NCBI GenBank assembly: GCA_031551485.1
Contig: JAVBNO010000021.1
Location: 1 to 21,004, forward strand
Direction: 5' to 3'
Source of the DNA: JAVBNO01 sp031551485
GTDB taxonomy: Bacteria > Bacillota > Clostridia > Oscillospirales > Ruminococcaceae
DNA: 21,004 nt
The notes below the pieces were generated by a model. The model was not told the origin of the DNA, made no database searches, and was given only the letters and a program-made list of their open reading frames with translations. The stretch's first letter is position 1. Each line of letters starts with the position of its first letter. The translations under genes were made by a program, and so were the position numbers. Below are positions 1 through 6,715 of this stretch, piece by piece.

Positions 1-67
1 GCTGCGGCTTGTTCGATTTTTATCCTCATATTTCCCAGGGTGGTACAGATAATAAACAGGGTGATGG

Positions 68-493
68 ATGATGAAAAGAGCATTTGTATTGATCCTGGCG
101 TTCTTCCTGATTAACGGCCTTTTTACTGTTTCGGCAAGGGCGCAATCTGCAGAGGTACAAGAGACTATCTATCAAGACGCGCTCATGACGGTGCTTGCCC
201 CCACCCTCAACAGCGCCACAGATGAATATTACAAAACCATATTAAGAGAAATGCCTGGCTTCGGCCCTTCCGAAGCAAAGATCATCAACATACAAAGACC
301 AAATGGAGACCGAACAGCGTACTTTTTAATTGAAATCGAGGTCGCGCCGTATTTAGGTCCCCATATCACCGTAGGCCGCGATCGGATTTTGCTGGAACTC
401 AAATATGGCAGCCCGCCGCAAGTGTTGGCATTCGAGCATTTGGAAGATTACCCGTTGCCCGAGCATTATCGCGCCCTTTATTTGCACCGATAG
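68..493 (+). CDS. Small secreted protein, DUF3888-like
   Basis: A 141-residue protein of unknown function. Residues 1-25 form a clear signal peptide: a basic start, a hydrophobic core and an ARA-QS cleavage site. The mature part begins with an amphipathic stretch containing YQDALMTVLAPTLNSATDEYY, followed by alternating polar and hydrophobic strands. This resembles the DUF3888 family of small exported Bacillota proteins, recognised from memory and not searched. No catalytic motif is visible. Two ATG codons stand in tandem (68 and 71) and the upstream Shine-Dalgarno is weak (CAGGGTG), so either start is possible. The gene is convergent with the meta-cleavage operon and shares a hairpin region with it at 570-605. 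Nothing links it functionally to the operon. Confidence 0.6.
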   Translation: MMKRAFVLILAFFLINGLFTVSARAQSAEVQETIYQDALMTVLAPTLNSATDEYYKTILREMPGFGPSEAKIINIQRPNGDRTAYFLIEIEVAPYLGPHITVGRDRILLELKYGSPPQVLAFEHLEDYPLPEHYRALYLHR

Positions 494-569
494 GTTCGCC
501 CGTTGCCTCATGTTTTGGCGGTCAAATGCCCAATATCAACGGTTTTTATGCTTGCTTTTTCCCATCACG

Positions 570-605
570 CAAATGCCGACGGATGCATTCACCCGTCGGC
601 ATTTG
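570..605. terminator. Perfect 13-bp inverted repeat between convergent genes
   Basis: Arms CAAATGCCGACGG (570-582) and CCGTCGGCATTTG (593-605) pair perfectly around a 10-nt loop. The hairpin lies 76 nt after the small plus-strand gene and 38 nt after the dioxygenase stop, so it could end transcription from both sides. Neither flank has a proper U-tract, which weakens the terminator reading. Confidence 0.45.
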
Positions 606-643
606 TGCCATTATGTATGATGAATCCAGACAGTAGGATACAA

Positions 644-1570
644 TCAGGTCACGACTTCAAGGAAACTGGGAATCAGTTCTCCGGAGTAGTAGAAGAGACC
701 GCGCCCCAGTTGATCGGCGTCCCACACGCGCTGCGGGTTGTCGGGATATGCGGTGTAGCCGCCCGCATACACTTCAATGCGGTTGCCGGAAGGCTCCCAG
801 AAGTAGATGGAATGACCGCGTGTGATGGCATGGCGGGTTGGTCCGATATCCAGCTTCAGGTGGTTAATGGCAATCCAGTCGGCGGCATTGCCAACATCGG
901 TCCAATCCTGCAAATAGAAGCCCAGGTGATGCAGCTTATTGGGCTGGGGATATTCCACAAATGCAAGGTCGTGGGGCTTGTTGGAGCTGGTAATCCATGC
1001 GGCCAGGCGCTTTCCGTCCGGCGTGTTGCATACTTCGGGCACGAACATTCCAAACACTTCTTTACAGAAGCGTTCCGCTTCGGCAATGTTGGGGCCATAG
1101 AGGAGGAAATGATCCATTCTTTGGGCGCGCATGCCGCGGGGTGGCTCGGTCCAAATGTCGGGGTTGCGTATCATGGGCATTTGGGGGGCAAGTTCGACGT
1201 CGTAGTAAATCTCAAAGCGGTGACCGGTGCACATGGTCCATCCATACCGTTTGCCAAAACCGGGCTGATCCGAGTTAGGGGCAACTTCCTCCACTTTGTA
1301 GCCAAATTCCTCGGTGGCGGCTTTCATACGCTCCAACTCATCTTTGCAGCTTACTTTAAAAGCGACAAAGTCAAGTCCGGCGGCGTCGGCCAGGCGCAGT
1401 GTGACCGAGTGATGGTCAAACTCGTCGTAGCCCTTCAGACATACCCGCCCGTCAGCGGTGCGGCAGACCTCGTTTAAACCCAGAACGTTCTTGTAAAAGT
1501 TCAAGGTTTTGTCTAAATCCAGCACACGCAGCTGGACGAGCCCCGGCCGTAGGGTTTTATTGAGTGCCAT
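644..1570 (-). CDS. xylE: Catechol 2,3-dioxygenase (extradiol, XylE type)
   Basis: This is a 308-residue extradiol ring-cleavage dioxygenase, Fe(II)-dependent, which converts catechol plus O2 to 2-hydroxymuconic semialdehyde. It aligns along its whole length with XylE (307 residues), from RPGLVQLRVLDLDKTL at the N-terminus to DQLGRGLFYY near the C-terminus. The metal ligands are present: H154 (RMDH), H215 (KLHH) and E266 (GNRIEV). Second-sphere residues H200, H247 and Y256 are also conserved. The chosen ATG at 1570 has GGAAAGGAAGG just upstream and gives the usual family length. A longer TTG start at 1588 would lie within that ribosome-binding site. It is the last gene of the operon, 27 nt after the ferredoxin. 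The symbol is by homology; the preferred catechol is unknown. Confidence 0.95.
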   Translation of the reverse strand: MALNKTLRPGLVQLRVLDLDKTLNFYKNVLGLNEVCRTADGRVCLKGYDEFDHHSVTLRLADAAGLDFVAFKVSCKDELERMKAATEEFGYKVEEVAPNSDQPGFGKRYGWTMCTGHRFEIYYDVELAPQMPMIRNPDIWTEPPRGMRAQRMDHFLLYGPNIAEAERFCKEVFGMFVPEVCNTPDGKRLAAWITSSNKPHDLAFVEYPQPNKLHHLGFYLQDWTDVGNAADWIAINHLKLDIGPTRHAITRGHSIYFWEPSGNRIEVYAGGYTAYPDNPQRVWDADQLGRGLFYYSGELIPSFLEVVT

Positions 1571-1597
1571 AGTGACCTTCCTTTCCAAATTTTCAAT

Positions 1598-1885
1598 TTA
1601 AACCCAGGCAAGAACAACATTGTCCTGGGGTTTAATACAACAGATAAGTGCGATGCCCTGCTCCTGTTCATCTTGGGAGACATGCGCGCGGCTCATACGC
1701 TTTTCAGCAAGAACAACGCCGCTTACCACTCGCATTTTGCACACGCCACAGCCGCCTCCGCAGCAGCCATGTCGTACCGGGCCCGCTCCGGAATGAATCA
1801 TCGCGTTCAGGATAAACTCATTTTCGCTGCAGAGAAAACTTTCACCGGTTTCCTGCACCGTGATAAGATGCTGGAGCGCTTCCAT
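1598..1885 (-). CDS. xylT: XylT-like [2Fe-2S] ferredoxin
   Basis: A 95-residue plant-type [2Fe-2S] ferredoxin. The cluster ligands are C41 or C42, C46 and C49 in GCCGGGCGVCKMRV, plus C82 or C83 in LICCIKP. The segment KRMSRAHV is characteristic of XylT-type ferredoxins. In known meta-cleavage pathways XylT re-reduces catechol 2,3-dioxygenase after its iron has been oxidised by substituted catechols or oxygen. The position immediately before the dioxygenase fits that role. The ATG at 1885 follows GAGGAGG, which overlaps the end of the aldolase gene (14-nt gap). The electron donor (a reductase) is not encoded in the window. Confidence 0.9.
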   Translation of the reverse strand: MEALQHLITVQETGESFLCSENEFILNAMIHSGAGPVRHGCCGGGCGVCKMRVVSGVVLAEKRMSRAHVSQDEQEQGIALICCIKPQDNVVLAWV

Positions 1886-1899
1886 ATCCTGCCGCCTCC

Positions 1900-2907
1900 T
1901 CAGGACTGATGCCGCAATTGGTAAGCGACATCGATAATCATGTCTTCCTGGCCCCCCACCATCTTGCGTCGGCCAAGCTCCACCAGAATGTCCCGCGGTT
2001 CCAGATTGTATTTGGCGGCTGCCTCATACACATGCAGCAAAAAGGATGAGTAAACCCCTGCATACCCCAGCAGCAGGGAACCATTGTCAACAATCTGAGG
2101 GCGCAGCATCAGCGGATCTACTGCATTTTGTGCATGATCCATCAGACCGTAAAAGTCAAGGCCGGTATCATAGCCGGAGCGGCCCAAAACACCTGCCAGC
2201 ACTTCAATTTGGGCGTTGCCCGCACCGGCGCCCAGCCCGCGCAGGGTGCCGTCAATGTAGCTGGCGCCTGCTTCCACAGCGCGCAACGAATTGGCGATGG
2301 CCAGCCCCAAATTGTTGTGCGCGTGAAAGCCAACCGGAATCTTGACGGCGGAACGCACAGCTTGGATGCGTTCAAATACACCGTCAGGCAGTAAATAGCC
2401 CGCCGAATCGGCTAAATTAATATAATCGGCGCCATAGCTCTCCATCTTGGCGGCCTCTTCCGCAATTTGCGAAGGCGGTACCATGTGCACCATCATCAAA
2501 AATCCCACTGCGGTCATACCCATGGCTTTGGCCGCTGCAATATGCTGTGCACTGACGTCCGCTTCCGTCACATGGGTCGCCACCCGCACCGCTTTTGCGC
2601 CGCACTCCCGGGCGTGTTTCAAATTTTCGATAGTGCCAATGCCCGGCAGCAGTAAAACCGTCAGCTGCGCGCGGTGAATCTCTTTGGCGGCGGCTTTTAG
2701 CAGCGTGAATTCGTCGGTGCCGGAAAAACCATATGTAAAACTGGAACCGCCCAGTCCGTCACCGTGCGAAAGCTCAATCATCGCCACGCCACAGCGGTCA
2801 AGCCCGCCGGCAATGGTGGCGACTTGCTCTTCTGTAAAACGATGCCTTACCGCATGGCTGCCGTCCCGCAAAGTGGTATCCACAAATCGAATGGCCTGGC
2901 TTGTCAT
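1900..2907 (-). CDS. 4-hydroxy-2-oxovalerate aldolase
   Basis: A 335-residue pyruvate-type aldolase of the DmpG/XylK/BphI/MhpE family (HMGL-like TIM barrel). It splits 4-hydroxy-2-oxovalerate into pyruvate and acetaldehyde. The N-terminal motif VDTTLRDGSHAVRH carries the catalytic R14, metal ligand D15 and H18. The metal-binding GFHAHNN motif gives H195 and H197. The C-terminal DmpG-specific extension that contacts the dehydrogenase is present. Its ATG overlaps the stop of the acetaldehyde dehydrogenase by four bases (ATGA), so translation is probably coupled. These two enzymes form a channelling complex in characterised systems, and the overlap supports that here. Confidence 0.95.
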   Translation of the reverse strand: MTSQAIRFVDTTLRDGSHAVRHRFTEEQVATIAGGLDRCGVAMIELSHGDGLGGSSFTYGFSGTDEFTLLKAAAKEIHRAQLTVLLLPGIGTIENLKHARECGAKAVRVATHVTEADVSAQHIAAAKAMGMTAVGFLMMVHMVPPSQIAEEAAKMESYGADYINLADSAGYLLPDGVFERIQAVRSAVKIPVGFHAHNNLGLAIANSLRAVEAGASYIDGTLRGLGAGAGNAQIEVLAGVLGRSGYDTGLDFYGLMDHAQNAVDPLMLRPQIVDNGSLLLGYAGVYSSFLLHVYEAAAKYNLEPRDILVELGRRKMVGGQEDMIIDVAYQLRHQS

Positions 2908-3791
2908 GGCGACACACGCCCCTCTCCCAACATGGTTGCGGCAATCTTTTCGGCCGCAGCCACCGCCGCCGCGTTAATGATATCCAAATTGCCGGAGTAG
3001 GTAGGCAAAAAGTCGCCCTGTCCCTCCACCTGCACGATGGTGGTGACCTTGTCGTCCTCCACTGTGGGCGGCACCCGCAGCCGGTAACCGGGTACATATG
3101 TCTTTAACTCAGATACAATTTCATGAATTGAATCGATAATGCGTTGCACCCCTACGCTTTGGTCTTTAATACGCACCTGAATTGTGTTGGTCATCATAAG
3201 CGGGGGGTCGGCAGGGTTCAGTACGATAATGGCCTTGCCTTTGTCCGCCCCGCCCACAACCTCCAGCGCCTTCGAGGTCGTCTCGGTAAACTCGTCCATG
3301 TTGGCTCTTGTGCCGGGGCCGGCGCTTTTGGAGGAGATACAGGCGACAATTTCGGCGTAAGAAGCACCCGCCACCCGTGAGATTGCATATACAATGGGAA
3401 TTGTCGCTTGCCCTCCGCAGGTCACCATGTTGATGTCGGGTTCATTTTGCAGACTGCTCAAATTCACACTGGGCACGCAATAAGGGCCAACTGCCGCAGG
3501 GGTGAGGTCAATCGACACAATGCCCGCTTCTCTTAACACGGGGCCGTTGGCTTTAAGATGCGCAGCGGCACTGGTGGCGTCAAAAGCAATTTTGATATCC
3601 GGCTCTCTGGCCACGGCGGCCACGCCCTCCACAGAAACCGGAACGCCCAAAGACGCGGCGCGGCGGATGCCTTCAGACTCCACAATCCCCGCCATCATCC
3701 CCATTTCCAGATAGCGGCTGCGAAAGATCTTATACATCAGGTCGCTGCCAATATTGCCGGGGCCAATGACAGCCACTTTAATTTTATCCAA
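2904..3791 (-). CDS. Acetaldehyde dehydrogenase (acylating)
   Basis: A 295-residue CoA-acylating acetaldehyde dehydrogenase of the DmpF/XylQ/MhpF family. It converts acetaldehyde, NAD+ and CoA to acetyl-CoA. The NAD-binding motif GPGNIG is at 10-15 and the catalytic cysteine is C125 in VTCGGQATIP. The start is TTG at 3791, read as MDKIKVAVIG and preceded by AAGGAG with 8-nt spacing. An ATG 8 nt upstream is out of frame, so TTG is the only sensible start. A 114-nt gap separates it from the hydratase, the widest gap in this operon; no convincing promoter or terminator was seen there. The gene overlaps the aldolase by 4 nt. Confidence 0.95.
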   Translation of the reverse strand: MDKIKVAVIGPGNIGSDLMYKIFRSRYLEMGMMAGIVESEGIRRAASLGVPVSVEGVAAVAREPDIKIAFDATSAAAHLKANGPVLREAGIVSIDLTPAAVGPYCVPSVNLSSLQNEPDINMVTCGGQATIPIVYAISRVAGASYAEIVACISSKSAGPGTRANMDEFTETTSKALEVVGGADKGKAIIVLNPADPPLMMTNTIQVRIKDQSVGVQRIIDSIHEIVSELKTYVPGYRLRVPPTVEDDKVTTIVQVEGQGDFLPTYSGNLDIINAAAVAAAEKIAATMLGEGRVSP

Positions 3792-3905
3792 GCGTACATC
3801 TCCTTTTTATCCAAACTTAGAAAATTGAATTCGTAAGAAATGGTACAACAAACCCACCGGCAGCTTTTGCAAGCCCGATAAAATAATATATCGCAAGTTT
3901 AATCT

Positions 3906-4685
3906 CTACACAAAGCGGGCTTTTACGCTGCCGAAGGAGGTGAACACCGCTTCGAACGCGTCACCTTTTGCGGCGACAGGCGCCGCCGAAAAGGCACCCG
4001 ACAGAATAACCTCACCCGCCCGCAGCGTGACGCCATAGCGCCACAGGCGGTTGGCAAGCCAGGCCACCGCCTCGCAAGGGTTACCCAGCACTGCTGCGCC
4101 GGTTCCCTCGCCGACAAGGTTTCCGTTTTTGTAAAGCTGCATACCCACGGCAGCCAAGTCCACCGCCGCCGGGTTCAGCCGTGTCCCTCCCAGCACATAC
4201 CGGCCGGAGGAAGCGTTGTCGGCCACAGTATCGACAAGCTTGATTCTCCAATCGGCCACCCGGCTGTCGACAATCTCGAAGGCCCCAACCACATAATCCG
4301 TTGCAGCCTGCACATCCTGCGCCGTTACCTGGCCGCCCGCAAGGTCTTTTTGGAGAATGAATGCCAGTTCCGCCTCAATCTTTGGCTGGATGAGCGCGGA
4401 TGTGTCCACATGGCCGTCCGTGCAGTCCATGGCGGCAAACAAATGGCCATAGTCCGGTTCGTTTACGCCAAGCTGTCGCTGAATTCCCGGCGACGTCAGC
4501 CCGATTTTTTTTCCTGAAATCGCATAGCCCATATCCACCACACGCCGAACGTTTTCAAGCTGGATGGCGTAGGCGTCGTCAATGGTAAGGGAAGTGTCCT
4601 GCTCCGTAAGCGGCGAAATTGCCAGACGATTGCGCTCAGCCTCAAAAAGCCGCTGGGCAAAATTTAATATATGTAAGTCGGCCAT
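3906..4685 (-). CDS. 2-oxopent-4-enoate hydratase
   Basis: A 259-residue member of the hydratase/decarboxylase family (DmpE/XylJ/MhpD, fumarylacetoacetase-like fold). It hydrates 2-hydroxypenta-2,4-dienoate to 4-hydroxy-2-oxovalerate. Metal-ligand glutamates are visible as E104 and E106 (PKIEAELAF) and E137 (AFEIVDSR). K60 and the DNASSGRYVLGG segment also match the family. The related 4-oxalocrotonate decarboxylase (DmpH/XylI) is the main alternative. Hydratase is favoured because the operon has the hydrolase but no semialdehyde dehydrogenase or tautomerase. The ATG at 4685 follows TAGGAGAC, whose TAG is the stop codon of the upstream hydrolase, so the two genes are probably translationally linked. 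Confidence 0.88.
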   Translation of the reverse strand: MADLHILNFAQRLFEAERNRLAISPLTEQDTSLTIDDAYAIQLENVRRVVDMGYAISGKKIGLTSPGIQRQLGVNEPDYGHLFAAMDCTDGHVDTSALIQPKIEAELAFILQKDLAGGQVTAQDVQAATDYVVGAFEIVDSRVADWRIKLVDTVADNASSGRYVLGGTRLNPAAVDLAAVGMQLYKNGNLVGEGTGAAVLGNPCEAVAWLANRLWRYGVTLRAGEVILSGAFSAAPVAAKGDAFEAVFTSFGSVKARFV

Positions 4686-4697
4686 GGCATCTGTCTC

Positions 4698-5522
4698 CTA
4701 CCGTTTAAAGAAGCCGCGCAACAAATCGGCGAACTCTTCAGTATGCTCAATCTGCGTCCAATGTCCGCATTTGCCGAATATATGCAGCTGAGCATTTTCG
4801 ATAAGCTGAATGAGCTTGAGCGAAGTTTCCAGGGGAATGACCCGGTCTTCGCGCCCGTGAATGATTAACGTTTCGTGCTTGATATTGCGAATATAATGCT
4901 GGTTACCCGCCATTCTTTCCACACTCTCCTGACGCGGAGCGGGGAACATGGCGGAAAAGCTCTCCTGGAATCCGGGCTGCATGCTGGATTCATAGCGTGT
5001 TTTGATCAAATCCTCATTGGCAAAAGAATGGTCATAAGTGAAAATTTCCAGAAGCTCTTCCATATTGGCCAGCGACGGTGTATACCCCCACACTCGGTCA
5101 AGCCCATAGGTAAGAGAGAAGCTGACGCCCATGCTGCCCATCAGCACCAGCTTGTTTACGCGCTGCGGATGATTGATGGCAATCGCCAATGCCAAAGCGC
5201 CGCCAAAAGAGTTGCCCACCAGGTTTGCTTTCTCAACATTCATGGCATCCAGAAAATCAATGGCCTGCTTCACCCATTTGCTCATAGTATATACGGCGTC
5301 TGCGGGCCGCTCGGTGAAACCAAAGCCTGCCATATCAGGCGCGAGAATGCGAAAATCATCCTTCAAAAGAGGGACCAGCTTGTTCCAGTTGGCCCAGGCG
5401 GTCACGCCGGGACCGGAGCCATGCAGAAATAGACAAGGGAACCCGGCTCCAAGGTCGTGATAATTGGTTTGGAAGGCCCCGGTTTGTACACGGTTGGCAA
5501 TTTCAGGTCGGCTGACACTCAT
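4698..5522 (-). CDS. 2-hydroxymuconic semialdehyde hydrolase (alpha/beta hydrolase)
   Basis: A 274-residue alpha/beta-hydrolase of the meta-cleavage-product hydrolase family (XylF/DmpD/TodF). It cleaves the C-C bond of the ring-fission product to give 2-hydroxypenta-2,4-dienoate and an acid (formate from catechol itself). The oxyanion segment LHGSGPGVTAWANW is diagnostic of this family. The catalytic triad is S105 (GNSFGG), D226 (GREDRV) and H254 (CGHW). The ATG at 5522 lies about 9 nt after AAAGGG. A TTG at 5546 would add eight residues but has no ribosome-binding site. It is the first enzyme gene after the regulator, with a 52-nt gap. Such hydrolases favour ring-fission ketones from 3-substituted catechols, which may hint at the substrate. 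Confidence 0.93.
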   Translation of the reverse strand: MSVSRPEIANRVQTGAFQTNYHDLGAGFPCLFLHGSGPGVTAWANWNKLVPLLKDDFRILAPDMAGFGFTERPADAVYTMSKWVKQAIDFLDAMNVEKANLVGNSFGGALALAIAINHPQRVNKLVLMGSMGVSFSLTYGLDRVWGYTPSLANMEELLEIFTYDHSFANEDLIKTRYESSMQPGFQESFSAMFPAPRQESVERMAGNQHYIRNIKHETLIIHGREDRVIPLETSLKLIQLIENAQLHIFGKCGHWTQIEHTEEFADLLRGFFKR

Positions 5523-5574
5523 ATGACATCGCCCTTTCTTCCACAAATTTTAAAAGTTTATTCTTCACATAGCA

Positions 5575-6366
5575 CTAAGCTTTGGCGCGGTAACCCATGG
5601 CATAGGAGATTTCTCCGGAAGCTTTCAATAGGGCCTGCACAATGTTGTCAAAATGCTCACCCTGCATCGCACTGGAAAGCCCCGAAACGCTGATGGCGTA
5701 ACGCACCATCCCATCCGGCGTATGGATGGGTGCAGCCACACACCGCAAGCTGTCCATGATCTCGCCGTCATCAATGGCATAACCATGGTGGCGAATTTTG
5801 GCAAGCTCGGCTTCCATTTGTACTAAGGAAGTGATGGTGCGGGTTGTCATAGACGGCATGCCGCGCTGGCGCAGAATGCGTTTCCAATCGGCGGGAGAAC
5901 GGTAGGCCAGCATAACCTTGCCCAGCGCACTGCAATGAATGGGCAGTCTGGCGCCAATTTCCGAAACAATGCGGATCAGGTGGCTGGAGTCCACTTTTTC
6001 CAGATACAGAACCTCACCATTGTTTTCGGTGGCCAGCTGAACCATCTCACCCAGCTGTCTGTTCAGGCGTTGCATGGGTTGCAAAGCTACGGCGCGGATG
6101 TCCCAGCCGCGGGCCACAAGATTTCCCAATTCAAACAGGTGGACGCCCAGCCGATACCGCCCCGACTCGGCGTCTTGATCAATGTATTGGTAATCCCGCA
6201 AGGTGGACAATAGGCCGTAAACTGTACTTTTGGGCCATCCCAGCTCACAGGAGATCTCGGTCAAGCTCATGTCGCTTTTCTTCTGTGCCAAAAGATCAAC
6301 GATCTCCAATGCTCGACCCACTGACTGCACATGCGCCGCACCGCGATTTTTATTTTGTCCATCCAA
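5575..6366 (-). CDS. IclR-family transcriptional regulator
   Basis: A 263-residue IclR-family regulator. The N-terminal winged helix-turn-helix (about 12-70, with VQSVGRALEIVDLL and SLTEISCELGWPKSTVYGLL) is followed by a GAF-like effector-binding domain (about 80-255, with HCSALGKVMLAY and CVAAPIHTPDG). The start is TTG at 6366, about 6 nt after GGGGGAT; no in-frame ATG lies upstream of the HTH. It is the first gene of the meta-cleavage operon, unlike many IclR genes that are divergent from their targets, so it probably controls its own expression together with the pathway. Whether it activates or represses cannot be read from sequence. Candidate binding sites are described at 6467-6504 and 6395-6429. 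Confidence 0.92.
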   Translation of the reverse strand: MDGQNKNRGAAHVQSVGRALEIVDLLAQKKSDMSLTEISCELGWPKSTVYGLLSTLRDYQYIDQDAESGRYRLGVHLFELGNLVARGWDIRAVALQPMQRLNRQLGEMVQLATENNGEVLYLEKVDSSHLIRIVSEIGARLPIHCSALGKVMLAYRSPADWKRILRQRGMPSMTTRTITSLVQMEAELAKIRHHGYAIDDGEIMDSLRCVAAPIHTPDGMVRYAISVSGLSSAMQGEHFDNIVQALLKASGEISYAMGYRAKA

Positions 6367-6394
6367 GCGGAAATCCCCCAGCCTTCAGTAGAAT

Positions 6395-6429
6395 TCACAA
6401 TATATACTCAATAAGTGGATTATTTGTGA
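6395..6429. promoter_or_regulatory. Inverted repeat TCACAA-N23-TTGTGA near the operon start
   Basis: Perfect 6-bp arms lie at 6395-6400 and 6424-6429. The outer arm overlaps the predicted transcription start of the meta operon (about 6425). The arms are about 29 bp apart, centre to centre. It could be a repressor site, but arms this short can arise by chance in AT-rich DNA. Confidence 0.3.
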
Positions 6430-6431
6430 TC

Positions 6432-6460
6432 ATTATACAACGTTTATAATTTCGTAGCAA
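6432..6460 (-). promoter_or_regulatory. Promoter of the meta-cleavage operon
   Basis: Reading the minus strand, -35 TTGCTA (6455-6460) and a perfect -10 TATAAT (6432-6437) are separated by 17 bp. The predicted start is near 6425, leaving a leader of about 60 nt before the TTG start of the IclR gene. The -35 matches the sigma-A consensus at 4 of 6 bases, as expected of a regulated promoter. The 349-nt gap 6367-6715 holds this promoter, the repeats at 6395-6429 and 6467-6504, and the terminator of the isomerase gene. I see nothing else in it. Confidence 0.72.
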
Positions 6461-6466
6461 GCATTC

Positions 6467-6504
6467 AGTTCGAAAATGCCGAATTTTAGTTCCCATATGC
6501 CGAA
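6467..6504 (-). promoter_or_regulatory. Two 17-bp direct repeats upstream of the meta promoter
   Basis: On the minus strand the copies are TTCGGCATATGGGAACT (6488-6504) and TTCGGCATTTTCGAACT (6467-6483). They match at 13 of 17 bases, with differences only in the centre. They repeat at exactly 21 bp, two helical turns, and end 6 bp before the -35. Each has partial dyad symmetry (GTTC-N9-GAAC and TTCG-N7-CGAA). The placement is that of an activator site, most simply for the IclR protein encoded next door. Confidence 0.55.
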
Positions 6505-6614
6505 CAAATTAAAAATTCGAGCGGGAATTTGGCACAGCCTTGCCCCAAAAGTCTCCAGTGCCACGCCAAAGCGGTTATGAAAGGCGAAAGCCGCCCGGCC
6601 GCTGCAGAAGAAGG

Positions 6615-6650
6615 GAAAAAAGAAAAGCCGCGCAGGGAAACCTGCGCGGC
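6615..6650 (-). terminator. Rho-independent terminator of the isomerase gene
   Basis: A perfect 10-bp GC-rich stem, GCCGCGCAGG (6627-6636) and CCTGCGCGGC (6641-6650), closes a 4-nt loop. On the minus strand it is followed by TTTTCTTTTTT. It lies 65 nt past the isomerase stop and separates that gene from the meta operon promoter. Confidence 0.88.
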
Positions 6651-6715
6651 GTAAAAAACTATATTTTATTGATGAAATGGCTGGTTGCCGCCAAATCAAT
6701 GCTGTGCGGCAATTC

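Noticed and set aside
1..67. Possible C-terminal end of an upstream plus-strand gene
   Set aside because: All three frames enter open from the left edge. One ends with TGA overlapping the ATG at 68, another ends at 50-52, and a third runs on to about 114. None can be recognised, so no gene is called.
503..1477. 324-codon open frame on the plus strand opposite the dioxygenase
   Set aside because: It is a shadow of a gene with clear homology and intact catalytic residues. Its own translation resembles no family and it has no ribosome-binding site.
3792..3905. Internal promoter in the widest gap of the meta operon
   Set aside because: There are AT-rich segments and a short CGATA/TATCG inverted repeat, but no -35/-10 pair with acceptable spacing.
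3906..4685. 4-oxalocrotonate decarboxylase instead of hydratase
   Set aside because: The families are close, but no semialdehyde dehydrogenase or tautomerase is present to supply that substrate, while the hydrolase supplying the hydratase substrate is.
4875..5432. 185-codon plus-strand frame inside the hydrolase gene
   Set aside because: It is antisense to a gene with a complete catalytic triad; the translation looks random.
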